A DNA stretch of 64,000 nucleotides from Pseudomonadota bacterium (GTDB taxonomy: Bacteria; Pseudomonadota; Alphaproteobacteria; Micavibrionales; UBA2020), in contig JAJZTA010000015.1 of NCBI GenBank assembly GCA_021849295.1, forward strand, positions 1 through 64,000, in the 5' to 3' direction. Below are positions 10,469 through 19,335 of the stretch, piece after piece. The position numbers and the translations under genes were made by a program. A model generated the notes under the pieces. That model ran no database searches. It was not told the DNA's origin and worked only from the letters and a program-made list of their open reading frames with translations. Within the stretch, counting starts at the first letter, position 1; the number at the start of each line of letters is the position of its first letter.

Positions 10469-11029
10469 ATGAGACACAATCAGAACGCAAGACGTATGCG
10501 CGGCGGTCGCGGTAATGGTCATAACGGTGGTCATCATCACAACGGGCAGGGCAGACGCGTCAATCCGCGCGTTCAGACGTTCGACAGCAACGGCCCCGAC
10601 GTGCGCATCCGCGGCACGGCCTACCAGATCAACGAAAAGTACGTCACGCTGGCGCGCGACGCCACCTCGGCGGGCGACCGCGTTCTGGCGGAAAGCTATC
10701 TCCAGCATGCCGAGCATTACCAGCGGTTCATCAACGAGATGACCGAAGAGATGAACCAGTACCAGCAGCAGAATCCGCAAAACCAGCCGCAGCCCTCGAT
10801 TGATGGCAAGGACATCCTGGCGGACGAAAGCCTGAACGATCTCGATCAGGGCTTTCTGGTCGGTCCGCGTCAAGGAAACGGCGCGGGCAACGGCCATGCG
10901 AACGGCGCCGATACGCAAGCCGCCGACGGCGCGGACGACGGCGAACAGCCGGCTGCGCGGGACGGTCAGGGCAACGGCCAGCAGCGCGCGCGCGCCGGCC
11001 GCCGCGGCGGCGAAACCGAGGCTGTTTAG
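10469..11029 (+). CDS. DUF4167 domain-containing protein
   Basis: 186 residues. The N-terminus is Arg/Gly/Asn/His-rich, resembling a nucleic-acid-binding tail, and leads into the conserved core VQTFDSNGPDVRIRG, then QINEKYVTLARDA and LAESYLQHAEHYQR that define DUF4167, a family found almost only in Alphaproteobacteria, typically near prfA-prmC as here. The C-terminal half is low complexity (Gly/Asn/Ala/Asp/Arg). An RNA- or ribosome-associated role is sometimes suspected from the basic N-terminus, but none can be shown from sequence. Confidence 0.85.
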   Translation: MRHNQNARRMRGGRGNGHNGGHHHNGQGRRVNPRVQTFDSNGPDVRIRGTAYQINEKYVTLARDATSAGDRVLAESYLQHAEHYQRFINEMTEEMNQYQQQNPQNQPQPSIDGKDILADESLNDLDQGFLVGPRQGNGAGNGHANGADTQAADGADDGEQPAARDGQGNGQQRARAGRRGGETEAV

Positions 11030-11089
11030 TCCTTCATAACAAGACTGCAAAAGCTATCCCTTTTTGCTTTTTCATGTACTTCCCGTGCG

Positions 11090-11098
11090 TGCTATAAT
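11090..11098 (+). promoter_or_regulatory. Extended -10 promoter upstream of clpB
   Basis: GTGCTATAAT-type extended -10 (TG at 11090-11091 region, TATAAT at 11093-11098) lies 24 nt before the clpB ATG, with no convincing -35 box at 16-18 nt. No clear heat-shock sigma-32 consensus was recognised, which is notable for clpB. A Shine-Dalgarno AGGGAG follows at about 11107. Confidence 0.5.
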
Positions 11099-11121
11099 AA
11101 GCCCGTCAGGGAGTATATATT

Positions 11122-13739
<2,618 letters not shown>

Positions 13740-13743
<4 letters not shown>

Positions 13744-14294
13744 ACATAAAAAAACCGCCTGCCCTTGTCGCGGCAATCTTTTTCTGTCTGGTCGCGGCGC
13801 GGGCCGATGCGGCGGCGCTGCAAATCAGCAGCCCCGCGTTTTCTTCCGGTCATGCCATTCCGCAGCAATATACCTGCAGCGGCGTCGACATTTCGCCCGA
13901 GCTGGCATGGAAAAACGTGCCGCAGGGAACGAAAAGCCTCGCGCTGACCGTGCGCGATCCGGACGCGCCCGCAGGCATATGGACGCACTGGGTGATGTAT
14001 AACATTCCCGCGTCTTTACAGGGCTTGCCCGCGCATGTGCCGCCGCGCGCGCGTCTGGCGAACGGCGGCGAGCAGGGACTCAACAGTTTCGGAAAGATGG
14101 GTTACGGCGGACCCTGTCCGCCCTATGGCAACGCGCCGCACCGTTATTATTTTCGCCTTTACGCGCTGGATACGCATCTCCAGCCCATGCCGGATGCGAC
14201 AGTCACCGAGATCGAAACCGCGATGAAGGGACATATTCTGTCTTCTGCGGTGCTGATGGGGCGTTACGGGCGTGGAAAAACAAGGACAAAGTAA
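13740..14294 (+). CDS. YbhB/YbcL-family (PEBP/RKIP-like) exported protein
   Basis: 184 residues, GTG start overlapping the clpB stop (GTGA). An N-terminal signal peptide is visible (PPALVAAIFFCLVAARADA, cleavage probably after ADA or DAA), so the protein is likely periplasmic. The PEBP ligand-binding signature is clear: DPDAPAGIWTHWVMYNIPA at about residues 79-97 and the GPCPPYGNAPHRYYF stretch at about 122-136. Family members bind anionic or phospholipid-like ligands; the role in bacteria is unsettled. Co-transcription with clpB is likely from the overlap. Confidence 0.9.
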
Positions 14295-14417
14295 ACGGTG
14301 TTAAGAAGAGCGAAAGGCGCACCGGACGGATGCGGGATTTCTCCTTTTTTAGCCTTGTCCGCACGTTGCCATAATGATATTCTCTGGCACTGCTATCAAG
14401 AAAAGGATTCGCCGAAG

Positions 14418-15149
14418 ATGTCGATTGTAACATTTCCCAAAACAGATGTTGCGAAAGAGCCCGCGCCGCAGCAGAAAAAGATCGTCGTCACCGTCGACGG
14501 CCCTGCCGCCAGCGGCAAAGGCACGCTGGCGCGCAAAATCGCGGAGCGTCTCGGCTATGCCTATCTCGATACCGGCGCGCTTTACCGCGCGGTCGCGCTG
14601 GCCGCGCTGGAGATGGGCAGCGATCCGTCCAAAATCAGGGACGTCAAGCCCGCGATCGACATTGTTTTGCGCAATCTGACCATGGAACTGCTTGCCAGCC
14701 CGGCGCTGCGCCGTCCCGAGGTCTCGGAAGCAGCCTCGAAAGTGGCCGCCTTGCCGGAAGTGCGTCAGGCGCTGCTCGATTTCCAGCGCGACTTTGCCGA
14801 AAATCCGCCGGGTGACGTCGGCGGCGCCGTGCTGGACGGACGCGACATCGGCACCGTCGTTTGTCCCGATGCTGACGTCAAGTTTTTCATTACCGCCAAT
14901 CCCGAGGCGCGCGCGCAGCGCCGCCTCAAGGAACTGCAGTGGCACCATCCGCTGATGACGCTGGAAAAAGTACTGGCCGACATGCTGCACCGCGACCAGC
15001 GCGACAGCGGGCGCGAACTCGCCCCCACCTATCCGGCGGACGACGCCTATCTCTTCGATACGACGAAGCTGTCGGCCGAAGAGGTGCTGGATTCGGCGAT
15101 CTACACGGTGCAGAAAAAACTCATCAACGCCACGAACGAAAATAAATAA
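14418..15149 (+). CDS. cmk: Cytidylate kinase
   Basis: 243 residues from the ATG at 14418; the open frame extends upstream to 14298 but that part is not conserved-looking and AAAAGG precedes 14418. It phosphorylates CMP/dCMP. The P-loop GPAASGKGT is near residues 30-38, followed by LDTGALYRAVAL and the LDGRDIGTVVCPDADVKFF motif near residue 138. The first ~22 residues form a short nonconserved extension. In many Proteobacteria rpsA follows cmk directly; here the next gene is convergent and unrelated. Confidence 0.95.
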   Translation: MSIVTFPKTDVAKEPAPQQKKIVVTVDGPAASGKGTLARKIAERLGYAYLDTGALYRAVALAALEMGSDPSKIRDVKPAIDIVLRNLTMELLASPALRRPEVSEAASKVAALPEVRQALLDFQRDFAENPPGDVGGAVLDGRDIGTVVCPDADVKFFITANPEARAQRRLKELQWHHPLMTLEKVLADMLHRDQRDSGRELAPTYPADDAYLFDTTKLSAEEVLDSAIYTVQKKLINATNENK

Positions 15150-15200
15150 TCAGGTAGCATAACTGCCACCCTTGCCAGGCGTTTCGTGAAATATGCAACC

Positions 15201-15917
15201 TTAGTGCGGTTTCAAGGCTTTCGCCGCCATGGTGGGGTTGTTTTGCACGAGAGTCTCTGCCGATTTTTTACCCTCGCGGAGGTCCTGCCGCAGACGGTGC
15301 GTGCCGCTGTTGCCATCGTAACGGTTCACGCCTTTCATTGTATTCAGCGTGACGTTCAACTCTTTCACGAGTCCGGTCAGGCCCATCGCCTGCGCCATGG
15401 CGATATCGACTTTCGCGCCTTTCATCGGGCGCTTTTTCTGGCCCGTCATGCTCTCGCCCGTCAGTGACATGCTGGCCAGAGCAAGGCGTTCGGAGGCGAA
15501 CACGCTGACGCCGCGTCCTTTCGCACCCGGCCCCTTTTTGTTCGCTTGCGCCGCGGCGCGGTTGGCGCGCTTGGCAGCCTGCTTCTTTTCCGCATAGCTC
15601 ATGGGGATCAGAGGCGTCGGCGTCGGCTTGTCCTGCTGGCTGTAAGCGCTGCCGCCGAGAAAATGGCTTTGTTTGTGTCCCTTCTTGCTGCCCAAGAGCG
15701 GGTCGCCGCCGCCGCTCATCTGGTCGGCGATCGAGACGAATATGCTGGCGCTTTGAATGGGAGAGGTGAGAACCGCGTCGGTGAAACCGTCCTCTTTGCC
15801 GCCGGCCGCTACCGATCCTTTGGGATCGTCCATGGCCGCAGCAATGGCGGTTTCCACCTTTTCGAGGTGCTGCTCCAGCGGCAAGGGCGTTGAGGCATCT
15901 GATTCCAGTTTTTCCAT
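15201..15917 (-). CDS. Uncharacterised hydrophilic protein
   Basis: 238 residues; I do not recognise the family. The sequence has no signal peptide or membrane segment. The N-terminal third is acidic with an Ala-rich helix, the middle contains the basic, Ala/Lys-rich stretch AEKKQAAKRANRAAAQANKK, and the C-terminal part looks helical (VDIAMAQAMGLTGLVKELN). The start at 15917 has an AGAGGAAG Shine-Dalgarno. It has its own AT-rich upstream region shared with nothing else, converges on cmk and lies downstream of comM on the same strand. The style (Pro/Thr/Ser linker plus helices, no hallmark domain) resembles other lineage-specific genes in this window, such as that at 57561-58487. Confidence 0.65.
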   Translation of the reverse strand: MEKLESDASTPLPLEQHLEKVETAIAAAMDDPKGSVAAGGKEDGFTDAVLTSPIQSASIFVSIADQMSGGGDPLLGSKKGHKQSHFLGGSAYSQQDKPTPTPLIPMSYAEKKQAAKRANRAAAQANKKGPGAKGRGVSVFASERLALASMSLTGESMTGQKKRPMKGAKVDIAMAQAMGLTGLVKELNVTLNTMKGVNRYDGNSGTHRLRQDLREGKKSAETLVQNNPTMAAKALKPH

Positions 15918-16024
15918 TATGAATCTTCCTCTGCTTAAAGACGGATTCCCATGTTCCTAGTATAACACAAACCCTCATACTTATGGGTATTATATTGGTA
16001 AATATATGATATTATTAATATTTT

Positions 16025-17554
16025 TTATGCAGCCAGAGAGAAGCCGGCCGTATTTTGCCGATACCCCAGAGCTTCCGCGACATGGGCGCGTTCTACGGAT
16101 TCGCTATGCGCCAGATCGGCGATGGTGCGGGCGACGCGCAAGACCCGGTGGTAGCCGCGGGCGGAAAGCTGCATGCGCTCCGCCGCGTCGGTGAGGAATT
16201 GCTGCGTGGAAACGTCCAGCGGCACGATTTGGGCGAGAATGTCGCCGTCGGCGTCGGCATTGGTGCGGAGGTGCTTTGCCCCCATCTTCTCGAACCGCGA
16301 CTGCATGATCTGGCGCGCCTGACTGACGCGGAACGAGACCTGCGCCGAACCTTCGCGCGGCGGGGGAAGGGCGAGATCAGCGACTTTGACGGCGGGCACG
16401 TCGACATGAATGTCGATACGGTCGAAGATCGGCCCCGAGATTTTCGCCTGATAATCGGCAACGCACTTTGGCGCGCGCGAACAGGCGCGGCGGGCGTCGT
16501 CCACATGTCCGCAGCGGCAGGGGTTCATGGCGGCGACGAGCTGGAAGCACGCCGGAAAGGTCACATGGTAGTTGGCGCGGGAAACGAGCGCGCTTTTGGC
16601 TTCCAGCGGCTGGCGCAAGGACTCCAGCGTTTGCCGCGAAAATTCCGGAAGTTCGTCGAGAAACAAAACGCCGTGGTGCGCCAGCGAGATTTCGCCCGGC
16701 TTGGCGCGCTGCCCGCCGCCGATGATCGACGGCAGCGAGGCCGAGTGGTGCGGATCGCGAAACGGCCTCTGGCGCACGAGCTTTCCGCCTTCGAGCGTGC
16801 CCGCGATGGAGTGGATCATCGAGACTTCCAGCGCTTCGGCGGGCGTGAGCGGCGGCAGAATGCCCGGCAGGCGCGCGGCGAGCATCGATTTGCCTGAGCC
16901 CGGCGGGCCGGTCATGAGCAGGTTGTGGCCGCCTGCGGCGGCGATTTCCAGCGCGCGCTTGGCGCTTTCCTGCCCCTTGACGTCGGAAAGATCGAGATGA
17001 AACGGGTTGTCGTCCGTCAGGCGCGCCTCGGGACGGGACAGCACTTGCGTGCCTTTCATGTGATTGAGCAGCATGACGAGGTTTTGCGGCGCGAGCACGT
17101 CGAGGTCGCCCGCCCAGACGGCTTCCGCGCCGCAATCGGCGGGGCAGATGATGCCGCGGTTACTGGCAGAAGCGGAAATGGCGGCCGGCAGCACGCCCGC
17201 GACGGCGCGGATCGAGCCGTCGAGCGCCAGCTCGCCCATGACGAGGTAATGCGCGAGTTCCTCGCCCGGCAGCACGCCCATCGCGGCGAGCACGCCGAGC
17301 GCGATCGGCAGGTCGAAGTGGCTGCCCTCCTTGACCACATCGGCGGGCGCGAGGTTGACGGTGACGCGTTTCGACGGCAGGGCGAGGCCGATGGCGTGCA
17401 GCGCGGCGCGCACCCGCTCGCGGCTTTCGCCCACCGCTTTGTCGGCGAGACCGACGATGTTGAATTGCGGCAGGCCGGGGGCGATCAGGACCTGCACGTC
17501 GATTTCTTTGACGTCGACGCCCTGAAAAGTGACGGTATTGACCCGCTCGACCAT
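16025..17554 (-). CDS. comM: YifB/ComM-family Mg-chelatase-like AAA+ ATPase
   Basis: 509 residues, typical length. Domains: an N-terminal Lon-protease-like ChlI fold (about 1-170, with VKEGSHFDLPIALGVLAAMG), a central Mg-chelatase AAA+ module with Walker A GPPGSGKSML near residue 218 and the Walker B-type VLFLDELPEF, a four-cysteine region (PCRCGHVDDARRACSRAPKC) that is usual in the family, and a C-terminal Mg_chelatase_C domain. ComM is a hexameric helicase that promotes branch migration during integration of transformed DNA, so the gene is compatible with natural transformation but is widespread even in non-competent bacteria. Confidence 0.95.
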   Translation of the reverse strand: MVERVNTVTFQGVDVKEIDVQVLIAPGLPQFNIVGLADKAVGESRERVRAALHAIGLALPSKRVTVNLAPADVVKEGSHFDLPIALGVLAAMGVLPGEELAHYLVMGELALDGSIRAVAGVLPAAISASASNRGIICPADCGAEAVWAGDLDVLAPQNLVMLLNHMKGTQVLSRPEARLTDDNPFHLDLSDVKGQESAKRALEIAAAGGHNLLMTGPPGSGKSMLAARLPGILPPLTPAEALEVSMIHSIAGTLEGGKLVRQRPFRDPHHSASLPSIIGGGQRAKPGEISLAHHGVLFLDELPEFSRQTLESLRQPLEAKSALVSRANYHVTFPACFQLVAAMNPCRCGHVDDARRACSRAPKCVADYQAKISGPIFDRIDIHVDVPAVKVADLALPPPREGSAQVSFRVSQARQIMQSRFEKMGAKHLRTNADADGDILAQIVPLDVSTQQFLTDAAERMQLSARGYHRVLRVARTIADLAHSESVERAHVAEALGYRQNTAGFSLAA

Positions 17555-17651
17555 TATTTTAAAGCCTTTAACGAAAAAATCTTTCTTTTTGTACCTGAAA
17601 TGTTCTCATCCGTAAAGAGAGAATAGCGCTGTTTAATTATCATATTTTATA

Positions 17652-17686
17652 TTGACATATTGTTGTAAATTGCATAAGGTTATGCA
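17652..17686 (+). promoter_or_regulatory. Promoter with overlapping palindromic operator
   Basis: A perfect -35 TTGACA (17652-17657) is followed by a perfect 16-nt palindrome TGCATAAGGTTATGCA (17671-17686; 7-bp arms, GG centre) that covers the -10 region (ATAAGG at 17674-17679 with TG at 17671-17672, or TAAGGT at 17 nt spacing). The arrangement, an operator across the -10 element, is typical of repressor control. The gene at 17725 follows 39 nt later with GGGAG as its ribosome binding site. Confidence 0.6.
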
Positions 17687-17724
17687 CTCTTTTAAAAGAT
17701 AATTTTTCAGTATGGGAGATTGGT

Positions 17725-18132
17725 ATGGCACCGCAGATCGAATATACGCGCCTTAAATATATTGCCGAAACCGGCACGACCAAAGACGTCGAGAATCTGT
17801 TGCGGGCATACGGGGATCTTGGCACGACCAATCCCAAATATAGCTGCCTCGACTGGATAGAGGCTGGCGTCAGAAACAGCAACACTGCGACGCACGCCGA
17901 GAAAAAAGCGCTCGTTGCAGCTTATGTGGCGAAGACCGGCGTTTTCTCCGAGGATGGCGCGATGACCCCAGATGCTGCCCAGCAGGTTCAGGAAACGCTG
18001 ATCCAGTTACTGGAGACCGTTCAGGAACTGACGGGACAAGTGCAAGCCTTGAGAGGCGAGGTAAAGGAACTCAAAAAAACTGCCGAGGAAAAACCGGCGA
18101 CGCCGCAGCGGTCTTTCCCGTCCATTCACTAA
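17725..18132 (+). CDS. Small acidic coiled-coil protein of unknown function (accessory locus, intact copy)
   Basis: 135 residues; family not recognised. The N-terminal ~65 residues look globular and helical (DVENLLRAYGDLGTT, SCLDWIEAGVRNSN), followed by EKKALVAAYVAKTGVFS and a C-terminal coiled coil (ETLIQLLETVQELTGQVQAL and on to about residue 118) with a short polar tail. No signal peptide. A paralogue with two frameshifts lies 700 nt downstream (18826-19335) and shares the AEKKALVAAYV / KKRALIANYL block and the coiled coil. Both flank the C39-like gene at 18153, 21 nt downstream of this one, so the first two are probably one transcript under the operator-bearing promoter at 17652-17686. 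Confidence 0.7.
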   Translation: MAPQIEYTRLKYIAETGTTKDVENLLRAYGDLGTTNPKYSCLDWIEAGVRNSNTATHAEKKALVAAYVAKTGVFSEDGAMTPDAAQQVQETLIQLLETVQELTGQVQALRGEVKELKKTAEEKPATPQRSFPSIH

Positions 18133-18152
18133 GCCGAAGAACGGCTTTGCGC

Positions 18153-18722
18153 ATGAAACCGGAATATCCCCTTCATATCCCGCTTGCGGGCACGCCGGCG
18201 GAGGCGATCTTTACGCGGCAGGAAGACGGAATTTCCTGCGGGCCCGCCTGTCTGGCCACCGTCGCAAATATTTATCATGCGATCGGCCTTGCCGCAGGCG
18301 ATGAAAAAGCGCTCAGGACATACGACGATTTTCGCGCCGCAGCACGGCCGAGCGAAGAGGTCGGCACGCCCGAGGAAAGAATTCAGGACTTGTGCGAAAA
18401 ACACCTGCCTTACGAAAGTGCGGGCGCCAGTTCCTATCACGGCGGGGTCGCCATCGCCGACATCATGCAGGGCGGAGAAGGGCATTACGTCGTCTTCCTG
18501 AAGCAAAAGGACGATCTAATGTTGTACTACGACCCTTACGAGCATGAACTTGTCATCGACAAGATTGCGCATGTGGACTGGCAGTCCGGCTTTGAAAAGA
18601 CCAAGCAATGGTCGGTCAACTTCATTGAATTTTCAGGCAATTCCTTCGAACGCTGGCTTGATATGGCTGAGAAGAAACCGCCCTCGCCACCCGCAAACCG
18701 CCCACTGTACGCACCGCATTAG
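18153..18722 (+). CDS. C39-like papain-fold cysteine peptidase domain protein
   Basis: 189 residues from ATG 18153 (a TTG at 18147 would add two). The layout of peptidase C39-like enzymes is visible: oxyanion Gln23 and nucleophile Cys29 in RQEDGISCGPACLATV, general base His111 in GEGHYVVFL, and Asp127 in YYDPYEH. There is no signal peptide, no ABC transporter fusion and no double-glycine leader in the neighbours, so it is unlike a bacteriocin exporter. The C-terminus is Pro/Lys-rich. It lies between two related coiled-coil genes. Such stand-alone C39-like domains occur in toxins, effectors and peptide-processing enzymes; which applies is unknown. Being a cargo of the nearby type IVB system is conjecture. 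Confidence 0.72.
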   Translation: MKPEYPLHIPLAGTPAEAIFTRQEDGISCGPACLATVANIYHAIGLAAGDEKALRTYDDFRAAARPSEEVGTPEERIQDLCEKHLPYESAGASSYHGGVAIADIMQGGEGHYVVFLKQKDDLMLYYDPYEHELVIDKIAHVDWQSGFEKTKQWSVNFIEFSGNSFERWLDMAEKKPPSPPANRPLYAPH

Positions 18723-18825
18723 TATTTAACATATTATAAATATCGGGGTATAAACTTTCCTTAAGTGTTACAAGCCCTGCTCCTGTTTAAGGCGAAGCGG
18801 CGGTGTTTTTAAGAGGAAAAGTCAA

Positions 18826-19335
18826 ATGGGCGCAAAAGACATCAGTATCGGAACTGTCAAAAAGCTTGTCCGCGAGAGTTCGGCCGAGGATTTTGTTGGA
18901 TTGCTCAAAGAGTTCGGCGATGATCCCATCACCAACCAATATGGCCGCAAAATAGGCGAGGCGATTGATGAAATCGCGGGCGCCGTCAACGGGGTTTTTG
19001 CAAGGATAAAGCCAAAAAACGCGCCCTGATCGCCAATTATCTCGGCAAGCAGGGCGTCTTTGCGCCGCAACAGGCGTTCCCTGCGGACAAGGCCGCCACC
19101 CTGCAGCAGAAGATCAATGAATTGACGGAAACGGTGCGCGAACTGACCGAGCGGACGGAGGAACTGAAAGAAGCGATGCAGGAACTGACGCATCGCGTCG
19201 AGACTCTGGAAGAAAACGAAAAAACGCTGCGGGAAATTGTCGAGACGCTGGTGAATCCGGAAGAGGCCGCTGAAAAAAACAGAAACTGCCGTGCAGAAGC
19301 CCGTGCAGGCCCCGCAACCGCGCAGCAGGGTTTAG
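18826..19335 (+). pseudogene. Frameshifted paralogue of the coiled-coil protein at 17725
   Basis: Starts at ATG 18826 with AAGAGGAAAAG as ribosome binding site, reads 67 codons and stops at 19029. The homologous continuation (KKRALIANYLGKQGVF, then a long coiled coil ELTETVRELTERTEELKEA) is in the frame one base back, reached around the T5 and A6 runs at 18990-19017. Near 19273-19279 a run of seven A returns the reading to the first frame, which then ends naturally at 19333-19335 (tail PQPRSRV), overlapping the convergent ileS stop. So one base is missing and one is extra relative to an intact gene of about 169 codons. This may be a real pseudogene, slippage-dependent expression, or homopolymer errors in the assembly. 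Confidence 0.65.

Noticed and set aside
14298-14417. In-frame extension of cmk
   Set aside because: No kinase homology in the extension; ATG 14418 has a purine-rich site and gives the family's normal length.
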